This document shows positions 54,018-64,000 of a DNA stretch of 64,000 nt, one piece after another. Within the stretch, counting starts at the first letter, position 1. The number at the start of each line of letters is the position of its first letter. The DNA is from Hippophae tibetana (Eukaryota; Streptophyta; Magnoliopsida; Rosales; Elaeagnaceae): NCBI GenBank assembly GCA_037013495.1, contig CM072801.1, forward strand, positions 107,887,816 to 107,951,815. The letters run 5' to 3'. The notes under the pieces were generated by a model, which did no database searches, was not told where the DNA came from, and saw only the letters and a program-made list of their open reading frames with translations. A program made the position numbers and the translations under genes.

Positions 54018-57000
54018 CACATATCTATTTTTTGTATTTTAGATTTAAAAACTTTTGTGCTTTGGAGGTTTTCTCCTCTCTTAAGTCATAAATTCCAAAA
54101 AGAGAAAGAAATTGTGTCCTTAAAGTCTTTTCTTTTATTTCAATTTTGTTGACATTGTTTCCCACTTTGGATTTCATATCTTATTTTTCTTTAAAATCTC
54201 GTTATCTTTTACTTTTCTTTGTTTTATGTGTTCCACCTCTCTTTATTCTTGAGAAGAACAAGAGAGCTAATACAGTTCACAGTGTAAAAATAAAAAGAAG
54301 GTATTAATTGGGGTTGTAACTTAAAACTGTTATAACATTTAATTTGTGCATCGAAATGACTACTATAATATATCAAATCTGAATCTCGTTCGATACCTAA
54401 AAATGCACCTTAGCAAAAGTATATTTCCCCACTTTTTTCAACCCGAATTTCATGGTTCATACTAAATAATGATGTTTTAAACTTTGGTCGCACCTTATTT
54501 CGTTTTAATCAGTTCTTGCTCTATAGGATTTCAATTTGTTCACCTTAGCCATATTCTTAGTAATTCAATACTTCTTATTCCTTTGAGTTCCAGGGTTCTT
54601 AGGTTGCCCACATAAGGGATTCGCATCATTTGTTATAATAAACTTGGTAGCTGAAAATAGTGTATCTATCTTCACATATCTATTTTTTGAATTTTAGATT
54701 TAAAAAATTTTGTGCTTTGTAGGTTTTCTCCTCTCTTAAGTCACATTTTCCAAAAAGAGAAAGAAATTGTGTCCTTAAAGTCTTGTCTTTTATTTCAATT
54801 TTGTTGACATTGTTTTCCACTTTGGATTTCATATCTTATTTTTCTTTAAAATCTCTTTATCTTTTACTTTTCTTTGTCTTATGTGTTCCACCTTTCCTTC
54901 TTCTCAAGAAAAACAAAAGAGCTAATACAGTTGACAGTGTAAAAACAAATAGAAGGTATTAATTATGGTTGTAACTGAAAACTGTTATAACCTTTAATTT
55001 GTGCATCGAAATAACAACTATAATATATTAAATCTGAAGCACGTTCCGATACCTAAAAACGCACTGTAGCAATAGTATATTTCCCCACTTTTGTCAACCC
55101 GAATTTCATGGTTCATAGTACATAATGATGTCTTAAACTTTGGTCACACCTTATTTCATTGTAATCTGTTCTTGCTATTTAGGATTTCAATTTGTTCATC
55201 TTAGTCATATTCTTAGTAATTCAATACTTCTTATTCCTTTGAGTTCCAGGGTTCCTATTTTGTCCACAAAAGGGATTCGCATCATTTGTTATAATAAACT
55301 TGGTAGCTGAAAATTGTGTATCTATCTTCACATATTTATTTTTTCAATTTTAGATTTAAAAAATTTTGTGCTTTGGAGGTTTTCTCCTCTCTTCAGTCAC
55401 AAATTCCAAAAAGAGAAAGAAATTGTGTCCTTAAAGTCTTGTCTTTTATTTCAATTTTGTTGACATTGTTTCCCACTTTGGATTTCATATCTTATTTTTC
55501 TTTAAAATCTCGTGATCTTTTACTTTTCTTTGTTTTATGTGTTCCACCTCTCTTTCTTCTTGAGAAAAACAAGAGAGCTAACACAGTTCACAGTGTAAAA
55601 ACAAAAAGAAGGTATTAATTGCGGTTGTAACTTAAAACTGTTATAACCTTTAATTTGTGCATCGAAATCACTACTATAATATATCAAATGTGAAGCTCGT
55701 TCCGATACCTAAAAACGCACCGTAGCAATAGTATATTTCCCCAATTTTGTCAACCCGAATTTCATGGTTCATACTAAATAATGATGTCTTAAACTTTGGT
55801 CGCACCTTATTTTGTTTTAATCTCTTCTTGCTCTTTAGGATTTCAATTTGTTCACCTTAGCCATATTCTTAGTTATTTAATACTTCTTATTTCTTTGAGT
55901 TACAGGGTTCTTAGGTTGTCCACAAAAGGGATTCGCATCATTTGTTATAATAAACTTGGTAGCTGAAAATAGTGTATCTATATTCACATATCTATTTTTT
56001 GAATTTTAGATTTAAAAAATTTTGTGCTTTGGAGGTTTTCTCCTCTCTTAAGTCACAAATTCCAAAAAGAGAAAGAAATTGTGCCTTAAAGTGTTGTCTT
56101 TTATTTCAATTTTGTTGACATTGTTTCCCACTTTGGATTTCATATCTTATTTTTCTTTAAAATCTCATTATCTTTTACTTTTCTTTGTTTTATGAGTTCC
56201 ACCTTTCCTTCTTCTTTAGAAAAACAGAAGAGCTAATACAGTTGATAGTGTAAAAACAAATAGAAGGTATTAATTATGGTTGTAACTTAAAACTGTTATA
56301 ACATTTAATTTGTGCATCGAAATCACTACTATAATATATCAAATGTGAAGCTCGTTCCGATACCTAAAAACGCACTTTAGCAATAGTATATTTCCCGACT
56401 TTTGTCAACCCGAATATCATGGTTCATACTACAAAATGATGTCTTAAACTTTGGTCACACCTTATTTCTTTGTAATCTGTTCTTGCTATTTAGGATTTTA
56501 ATTTGTTCATCTTAGCCATATTCTTAGTAATTCAATACTTCTTATTCCTTTTAGTTCCAGGGTTCTTAGGTTGTCCGCAAAAGGGATTCCCATCGGTTGG
56601 GATAATAAACTTGGTTGTGAAAATAGTGTATCTATCTTCACATATCTATTTGTAGAATTTTAGATTAAAAAATTTTGTGTTGTGGAGGTTTTCTCCTCTC
56701 TTAAGTCACAAATTCCCAAAAGAGAAAGAAATTGTGTCCTTAAACTCTTGCCTTTTATTTCAATTTTGTTGACATTGTTTTCCACTTTGGATTTCATATA
56801 TTATTTTTCTTTAAAATCTTGTCATCTTTTACTTTTCTTTCTTTTATGTGTTGCACCTTTCTTTCTTCTTGAGAAAAACAAGAGAGCTAACACAGTTCAC
56901 AGTGTAAAAACAAAAAGAAGGTATTAATTGGGGTTGTAACTTAAAACTGTTATAACCTTTAATTTGTGCATCGAAATCACTACTATAATATATCAAATGT

Positions 57001-58883
57001 GAAGCTCGTTCCGATACCTAAAAACGCACCGTAGCAATAGTATATTTCCCCACTTTTGTCAACATGAATTTCATGGTTCATACTAAATAATGATGTATTA
57101 AACTTTGGTCGCACCTTATTTCGTTTTAATCTGTTCTTGCTCTTTAGGATTTCAATTTGTTCATCTTAGTCATATTCTTAGTAATTCAATACTTCTTATT
57201 CCTTTGAGTTCCAGGGTTCCTATTTTGTCCACAAAAGGGATTCACATCATTTGTTATAATAAACTTGGTAGCTGAAAATAGTGTATCTATCTTCACATAT
57301 CTATTTTTTGAATTTTAGTTTTAAAAATTTTGTGCTTTGGAGGTTTTCTCCTCTCTTAAGTCACAAATTCCAAAAAGAGAAAGAAATTGTGTCCTTAAAG
57401 TCTTGTCTTTTATTTCAATTTTTTTGACATTGTTTCCCACTTTGGATTTCATATCTTATTTTTCTTTAAAATCTCGTGATCTTTTAATTTTCTTTGTTTT
57501 ATGTGTTCCACGTCTCTTTCTTCTTGAGAAAAACAAGAGAGCTAACACAGTTCACAGTGTAAAAACAAAAAGAAGGTATTAATTGGGGTTGTAACTTAAA
57601 ACTGTTATAACCTTTAATTTGTGCATCGAAATCACTACTATAATATATCAAATGTGAAGCTCGTTCCGATACCTAAAAACGCACCATAGCAATAGTATAT
57701 TTCCCCAATTTTGTCAACCCGAATTTCATGGTTCATACTAAATAATGATATCTTAAACTTTGGTCACACCTTATTTTGTTTTAATCTCTTCTTGCTCTTT
57801 AGGATTTCAATTTGTTCACCTTAGCCATATTCTTAGTTATTTAATACTTCTTATTCCTTTGAGTTATAGGATTCTTAGGTTGTCCACAAAAGGGATTAGC
57901 ATAATTTGTTATAATAAACTTGGTAGCTGAAAATTGTGTATCTATCTTCACATATCTATTTTTTGAATTTTAGATTTAAAAATTTTTGTGCTTTGGAGGT
58001 TTTCTCCTCTCTTAATTCACAAATTCCAAAAAGAGAAAGAAATTGTGCCTTAAAGTCTTGTCTTTTATTTCAATTTTGTTGACATTGTTTCCCACTTTGG
58101 ATTTCATATCTTATTTTTCTTTAAAATCTCGTAATCTTTGACTTTTCTTTGTTTTATGAGTTCCACCTTACCTTCTTCTTTAGAAAAAGAAGAGAGTTAA
58201 TACAGTTGATAGTGTAAAAACAAATAGAAGGTATTAATTATGGTTGTAACTTAAAACTGTTATAACATTTAATTTGTGCATCGAAATCACTACTATAATA
58301 TATCAAATGTGAAGCTCGTTCCGATACCTAAAAACGCACTTTAGCAATAGTATATTTCCCCACTTTTGTCAACCCGAATATCATGGTTCATACTACAAAA
58401 TGATGTCTTATACTTTGGTCACACCTTATTTCTTTGTAATCTGTTCTTGCTATTTAGGATTTTAATTTGTTCATCTTAGCCATATTCTTAGTAATTCAAT
58501 ACTTCTTATTCCTTTGAGTTCCAGGGTTCTTAGGTTGTCCGCAAAAGGGATTCCCATCGGTTGGGATAATAAACTTGGTTGCTGAAAATAGTGTATCTAT
58601 CTTCCCATATCTATTTGTAGAATTTTAGATTTAAAAAATTTTGTGTTTTGGAGGTTTTCTCCTCTCTTAAGTCACAAACTCCCAAAAGAGAAAGAAATTG
58701 TGTCCTTAAACTCTTGCCTTTTATTTCAATTTTGTTGACATTGTTTTCCACTTTGGATTTCATATATTATTTTTCTTTAAAATCTTGTCATCTTTTACTT
58801 TTATTTCTTTTATGTGTTGCACCTTTCTTTCTTCTTGAGAAAAACAAGAGAGCTAACATAGTTCACAGTGTAAAAACAAAAAG

Positions 58884-59639
58884 AAGGTATTATTGGGGTT
58901 GTAACTTAAAACTGTTATAACCTTTAATTTGTGCATCGAAATCACAACTATAATATATCAAATATGAAGCTCGTTCCGATACCTAAAAACGCACTGTAGC
59001 AATAGTATATTTCCCCACTTTTGTCAACCCGAATTTCATGGTTCATAGTACATAATGATGTCTTAAACTTTGGTCACACCTTATTTCGTTGTAATCTGTT
59101 CTTCCTATTTAAGATTTCAATTTCTTCATCTTAGTAATATTCTTAGTAATTCAATACTTCTTATTCCTTTGAGTTCCAGGGTTCCTATTTTGTCCACAAA
59201 AGGGATTCGCATCATTTGTTATAATAAACATGGTAGCCATATTCTTAGTAATTCAATACTTCTTATTCCTTTGAGTTCCAGGGTTCTTAGGTTGTTCGCA
59301 AAAGGGATTCGCATCATTTGTTATAATAAACTTGGTAGCTGAAAATAGTGTATCTATCTTCACATATCTATTTTTTGAATTTTAGATTTAAAAAATTTTG
59401 TGCTTTTGAGGTTTTCTCCCCTCTTAAGTCACAAATTCCAAAAAGTGAAAGAAATTGTGTCCTTAAGTCTTGGCTTTTATTTCAATTTTGTTGACATTGT
59501 TTTCCACTTTGGATTTCATATCCTATTTTTCTTTAAAATCTCGTTATCTTTTACTTTTCTTTGTTTTATGTGTTCCACCTCTCTTTATTCTTGAGAAAAA
59601 CAAGAGAGCTAACACAGTTCACAGTGTAAAAATAAAAAG
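58884..59639. repeat. Over-length monomer (756 bp) with an internal 102-bp partial duplication
   Basis: The stretch beginning ATTCTTAGTAATTCAATACT occurs at 59139 and again at 59241. The two copies are not identical: the first has TTCCTATTTTGTCCAC and the second has TTCTTAGGTTGTTCGC. The junction reads CATGGTAGCCATATTC and overlaps four bases, TAGC (59234-59237), shared by GGTAGCTGAAAAT and CTTAGCCATATTC. The rest of the unit is ordinary. Confidence 0.85.
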
Positions 59640-60825
59640 AAGGTATTAATTGGGGTTGTACCTTAAATAGGTTATAACCATTAATTTGTGCATCAAAATG
59701 ACTACTATAATATATCCAATCTGAATCTCGTTCGATACCTAAAACTGCACCTTAGCAAAAGTATATTTCCCCACTTTTTTCAACCCAAATTTCATGGTTC
59801 ATACTAAATAATGATGTCTTAAACTTTTGTCGCACCTTATTTCGTTTTAATCTGTTCTTGCTCTTTAGGATTTCAATTTGTTCACCTTAGCCATATTCTT
59901 AGTAATTCAACACTTCTTATTCCTTTCAGTTCCAGGGTTCTTAGGTTGTCCACAAAAGGGATTCGCATCATTTGTTATAATAAACTTGGTAGCTGAAAAT
60001 AGTGTATCTATCTTCACATATATATTTTTTGAATTTTAGATTTAAAAAATTTTGTGCTTTGTAGGTGTTCTCCTCTCTAAAGTTACAAATTCCAAAAAGG
60101 GAAAGAAATTGTGTCCTTAAAGTCTTGTCTTTTATTTCAATTTTGTTGACATTGTTTTCCACTTTGGATTTCATATCCTATTTTTCTTTAAAATCTCGTT
60201 ATCTTTTACTTTTCTTTGTTTTATGTGTTCCACCTCTCTTTATTCTTGAGAAAAACAAGAGAGCTAACACAGTTCACGGTGTAAAAATAAAAAGAAGGTA
60301 TTAATTGGGGTTGTAACTTAAAACGGTTATTACCATTAATTTGTGCATCAAAATGACTACTATAATATATCCAATCTGAATCTCGTTCGATACCTAAAAC
60401 TGCACCTTAGCAAAAGTATATTTCCCCACTTTTTTCAACCCAAATTTCATGGTTCATACTAAATAATGATGTCTTAAACTTTTGTCGCACCTTATTTCGT
60501 TTTAATCTGTTCTTGCTCTTTAGGATTTCAATTTGTTCACCTTAGCCATATTCTTAGTAATTCAACACTTCTTATTCCTTTCAGTTCCAGGGTTCTTAGG
60601 TTGTCCACAAAAGGGATTCGCATCATTTGTTATAATAAACTTGGTAGCTGAAAATAGTGTATCTATCTTCACATATATATTTTTTGAATTTTAGATTTAA
60701 AAAATTTTGTGCTTTGTAGGTTTTCTCCTCTCTAAAGTTACAAATTCCAAAAAGAGAAAGAAATTGTGTCCTTAAAGTCTTGTCTTTTATTTCAATTTTG
60801 TTGACATTGTTTTCCACTTTGGATT
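59500..60825. repeat. Recent local doubling of one monomer
   Basis: The units at 59640 and 60295 share a private set of variants: GCATCAAAATGAC, TATATCCAATCTG, CTAAAACTGCACC, CAACACTTCTTATTCCTTTCAG and CATATATATTTTTTG. They differ at a few sites, for example CCTTAAATAGG against ACTTAAAACGG. The exact ends are approximate. Confidence 0.7.
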
Positions 60826-60833
60826 TCATATCA

Positions 60834-61981
60834 TATTTTTCTTTAAAATCTCGTTATCTTTTACTTTTCTTTGTTTTATGTGTTCCACCTTTCCTTCTTC
60901 TCAAGAAAAACAAGAGAGCTAATACAGTTGACAGTGTAAAAACAAATAGAAGGTATTAATTATGGTTGTAACTTAAAACTGTTATAACCTTTAATTTGTG
61001 CATCGAAATAACAACTATAATATATTAAATCTGAAGCTCGTTCCGATAACTAAAAACGCTCTGTCGCAATAGTATATTTCCCCACTTTTGTCAATACGAA
61101 TTTCATGGTTGATACTACATAATGATGTCTTAAACTTTGGTAACACCTTATTTCGTTGTATTCTGTTCTTGCTATTTAGGATTTCAATTTGTTCATCTTA
61201 GCCATATTCTTAGTAATTCAATACTTCTTATTCCTTTGAGTTCCAGGGTTCTTAGGTTGTCCACAAAAGGGATTCGCATCGGTTGGGAAAAAAAACTTGG
61301 TTGCTGAAAATAGTGTATCTATCTTCACATATATATTTGTAGAATTTTAGATTTAAAGAATTTTGTGCCTTGGAGGTTTTCTCCTCTCTTAAGTCACAAA
61401 TTCCCAAAAGAGAAAGAAATTGTGTCCTTAAACTCTTGCCTTTTATTTCAATTTTGTTAACATTGTTTTTTCATTTTGGATTTCAGATATTATTTTTCTT
61501 TAAAATCTTGTCATCTTTTACTTTTCTTTGTTTTATGTGTTGCACCTTTCTTTCTTCTTGAGAAAAACAAGAGAGCTAACACTGTTCACAGTGTAAAAAC
61601 AAAAAGAAGGTATTAATTAGGGTTGTAACTTAAAACTGTTATAACCTTTAATTTGTGCATCGAAATGACTACTATAATATATCAAATCTGAATCTCGTTC
61701 GATACCTAAAAATGCACTTTAGCAAAAGTATATTTCCCCACTTTTTTAAACCCAAATTTCATGGTTCATAGTAAATAACGATGTCTTAAACTTTGGTCGC
61801 ACCTTATTTCGTTTTAATCTGTTCTTGCTCTTTAGGATTTCTATTTGTTCACCATAGCCATATTCTTAGTAATTCAATACTTCTTATTCCTTTGAGATCC
61901 AGGGTTCTTAGGTTGTCCACAAAAGGGATTCGCATCATTTGTTATAATAAACTTGGTAGCTGAAAATAGTGTATCTATCTT
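60834..61981. repeat. Second copy of the distant 1.15-kb duplication
   Basis: This is the partner of 52870-54017, in the same orientation and the same monomer phase. The offset is twelve monomers plus the extra 101 bp of the long unit at 58884. The upstream side diverges at TTCATATCATATTTTT and the downstream side at TTTTTTGAATTTTAAATT. Confidence 0.8.
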
Positions 61982-62261
61982 CACATATCTATTTTTTGAA
62001 TTTTAAATTTAAAAAATTTTGTGCTTTGTAGGTTTTCTCCTCTCTTAAGTCACAAATTCCAAAAAGAGAAAGAAATTGTGTCCTTAAAGTCTTGTCTTAT
62101 ATTTCAATTTTGTTGACATTGTTTTCCACTTTGGATTTCATATCTTATTTTTCTTTAAAATCTCGTTATCTTTTACTTTTCTTTGTTTTATGTGTTCCAC
62201 CTTTCCTTCCTCTTAAGAAAAACAAGAGAGCTAATACAGTTGACAGTGTAAAAACAAATAG

Positions 62262-62912
62262 AAGGTATTAATTATGGTTGTAACTTAAAACTGTTATAAC
62301 CTTTAATTTGTGCATCGAAATAAGAACTATAATATATAAAATCTGAAGCTCGTTCCGATATCTAAAAACGCACTGTCGCAATAGTATATTTCCCCACTTT
62401 TGTCAATACGAATTTCATGGTTCATACTACATAATGATGTCTTAAACTTTGGTGACACCTAATTTCGTTGTAATCTATTCTTGCTATTTAGGATTTCAAT
62501 TTGTTCATCTTAGACATATTCTTAGTAATACTTCTTATTCCTTTGAGTTCCAGGGTTCTTAGGTTGTCGGCAAAAGGGATTCGCATTGGTTGGGATAATA
62601 AACTTGGTTGCTGAAAACAGTGTATCTATCTTCACATATGTATTTGTAGAATTTTAGATTCAAATTTTGTTGTGTTTTGGAGGTTTTCTCCTCTCTTAAG
62701 TCACAAATTCCCAAAAGAGAAAGAAATTGTGTCCTTAAACTCTTGCCTTTTATTTCAATTTTGTTAACATTGTTTTCCATTTTGGATTTCAGATATTATT
62801 TTTCTTTAAAATCTTGTCATCTTTTACTTTTCTTTGTTTTATGTGTTGCACCTTTCTTTCTTCTTGAGAAAAACAAGAGAGCTAACACTGTTCACAGTGT
62901 AAAAACAAAAAG
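62262..62912. repeat. Short satellite monomer (651 bp)
   Basis: This unit lacks five bases where other units read AGTAATTCAATACTTC; here it is AGTAATACTTC (about 62524-62534). The deleted bases are flanked by a short repeat (AAT/CAAT), which fits slippage. Otherwise it is a normal subfamily II monomer. Confidence 0.7.
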
Positions 62913-64000
62913 AAGGTATTAATTAGGGTTGTAACTTAAAACTGTTATAACCTTTAATTTGTGCATCGAAATGACTAATATAATATATCAAATATGAAGC
63001 TCGTTCCGATATCTAAAAACGCACTGTCGCAATAGTATATTTCCCCACTTTTGTCAATACGAATTTCATGGTTCATACTACATAATGATGTCTTAAACTT
63101 TGGTGACACCTTATTTCGTTGTAATCTGTTCTTGCTATTTAGGATTTCAATTTGTTCATCTTAGCCATATTCTTAGTAATTCAATACTTCTTATTCCTTT
63201 GAGTTCCAGGGTTCTTAGGTTGTCCGCAAAAGGGATTCGCATCGGTTGGGATAATAAACTTGGTTGCTGAAAATAGTGTATCTATCTTCACATATATATT
63301 TGTAGAATTTTAGATTTAAAGAATATTGTGCCTTGGAGGTTTTCTCCTCTCTTAAGTCACAAATTCCCAAAAGAGAAAGAAATTGTGTCCTTAAACTCTT
63401 GCCTTTTATTTCAATTTTGTTAACATTGTTTTTTCATTTTGGATTTCAGATATTATTTTTCTTTAAAATCTTGTAATCTTTTACTATTCTTTGTTTTATG
63501 TGTTGCACCTTTCTTTCTTCTTGAGAAAAACAAGAGAGCTAACACTGTTCACAGTGTAAAAACAAAAAGAAGGTATTAATTAGGGTTGTAACTTAAAACT
63601 GTTATAACCTTTAATTTGTGCATCGAAATGACTACTATAATATATCAAATCTGAATCTCGTTCGATACCTAAAAATGCACCTTAGCAAAAGTATATTTCC
63701 CCACTTTTTTCAACCCAAATTTCATGGTTCATACTAAATAATGATGTCTTAAACTTTGGTCGCACCTTATTTCGTTTTAATCTGTTTTTGCTCTTTAGGA
63801 TTTCAATTTGTTCACCATAGCCATATTCTTAGTAATTCAATACTTCTTATTCCTTTGAGTTCCAGGGTTCTTAGGTTGTGCACAAAAGGGATTCGCCTCA
63901 TTTGTTATAATAAACTTGGTAGCTGAAAATAGTGTATCTATCTTCACATATCTATTTTTTGAATTTTAAATTTAAAAAATTTTGTGTTTTGTAGGTTTTC

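Larger units (their letters stand above)
3832..64000. repeat. Satellite array, about 655-bp monomer: 91 complete units and one partial
   Basis: One AT-rich sequence is repeated head to tail with no visible insertion of other DNA. Taking the AAG of the AAGAAGG motif as phase, units start at 3832, 4489, 5145, 5802, 6458 and so on to 63570; the last is cut by the window end. Spacing is 653-658 bp except for units of 648 (24822), 651 (62262) and 756 bp (58884). Landmarks in order within a monomer are AACTGTTATAAC, CGAAATGACTACTATAATAT, AAGCTCGTTCCGATACCTAA, GTATATTTCCCCACTTTT, TTCATCTTAGCCATATTCTT, TTGTCCGCAAAAGGGATTCG, AAGTCACAAATTCC, TTGACATTGTTTTCCACTTT and CAAGAGAGCTAATACAGTTC. Many monomers contain an open frame of 60-110 codons ending at the unit boundary. 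Frameshifts and stops in sister monomers argue against coding. The array may be centromeric, pericentromeric or a heterochromatic block; sequence alone does not decide. Confidence 0.97.
30715..64000. repeat. Satellite subfamily II (remaining monomers)
   Basis: These units mostly share TCAACCCGAATTTCATGGTT, ACTAAATAATGATG or ACTACATAATGATG, AAACTTTGGTCGCACC and CAATACTTCTTATTCCTTTG. Openings include TTAATTGGGG, TTATTTGGGG, TTAATTATGG and an ATAAGGTATTATTGGGG variant. They differ from subfamily I at many sites but keep the same length and order of landmarks. Confidence 0.75.

Noticed and set aside
15287..62780. Minus-strand frames of about 70 codons (15287-15520, 24468-24701, 59968-60174, 60623-60829, 62559-62780).
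   Set aside because: They are the opposite strand of the same satellite segment, with no independent support.
5560..63000. Dozens of plus-strand open frames of 60-112 codons with a shared hydrophobic protein pattern, for example at 5560-5811, 15336-15650, 38281-38610 and 56682-56927.
   Set aside because: They recur at the satellite period, begin at varying ATGs, and are broken by indels in sister monomers (GTTTTTCCAC, TTGTGCCTTAAAG). Variation does not favour silent sites by eye. They are composition artefacts of a tandem repeat.
3832..64000. Possible CRISPR array, because of regular repetition.
   Set aside because: The whole 655-bp unit repeats with no unique spacers, and the context is a plant transposon and satellite.
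3832..64000. A CENP-B-box-like motif in the monomer.
   Set aside because: I looked for the TTCG...CGGGA pattern and found only partial matches such as TTTCGTTGTAATCTG, which lack the conserved second half.
3832..64000. Satellite derived from an LTR retrotransposon.
   Set aside because: I saw no tRNA primer-binding site, polypurine tract or TG...CA ends consistent across monomers. An origin from an untranslated or LTR fragment remains possible but is unsupported here.

Overview
The window looks like nuclear DNA of a flowering plant. It is AT-rich, has no bacterial-style genes, and holds two things: the end of a CACTA (En/Spm, CMC-superfamily) DNA transposon at 1-3831, and a single uninterrupted tandem satellite array from 3832 to the window end. 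The terminal motif CACTACTACAAAAA, the tnp2-type transposase and the spliced Ulp1-like gene remnant are typical of plant CACTA elements. I cannot name the species from sequence alone.

CACTA part, all genes on the minus strand, read from high to low coordinates. The terminal inverted repeat ends at 3831. Next comes a block of 42-bp palindromic subterminal repeats (3513-3751), then a possible TATA box and a pyrimidine-rich leader exon (about 3348-3475), then a probable 800-bp intron (2548-3347). The tnp2 transposase follows (2544 down to about 652); it is broken by two nonsense codons and a one-base frameshift. The last two exons of a Ulp1-like (C48) cysteine protease gene lie at 551-456 and 354-223. 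The protease lacks its upstream exons and the transposase lacks its C-terminal part, so an internal deletion has probably joined the two remnants. The element's other end lies outside the window. Its visible end sits directly inside a satellite monomer, so the transposon inserted into the array.

Satellite part. Using the AAG at the insertion point as a phase marker, I placed 91 complete monomers and one partial monomer, nearly all 653-658 bp (mean about 655 bp). The exceptions are one 648-bp, one 651-bp and one 756-bp monomer. Two sequence subfamilies meet near 27-31 kb. On top of the monomer period there is changing higher-order structure. Blocks of three or four monomers (about 1.97 or 2.62 kb) are repeated almost without change at 4.5-11.5 kb, 11-17.6 kb, 19.3-24 kb, 34-41.8 kb and 46.8-52 kb. 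Several monomers are clear hybrids that mark unequal crossover or conversion points. A 1.15-kb segment is copied at a distance of 7,964 bp.

The array carries many recurrent open frames of 60-110 codons on the plus strand. They are by-products of a pyrimidine-rich monomer and I do not regard them as genes. I found no tRNA, rRNA, CRISPR or intact protein-coding gene. The biological interest is in the satellite's recombination history and in the transposon insertion, not in a gene system.
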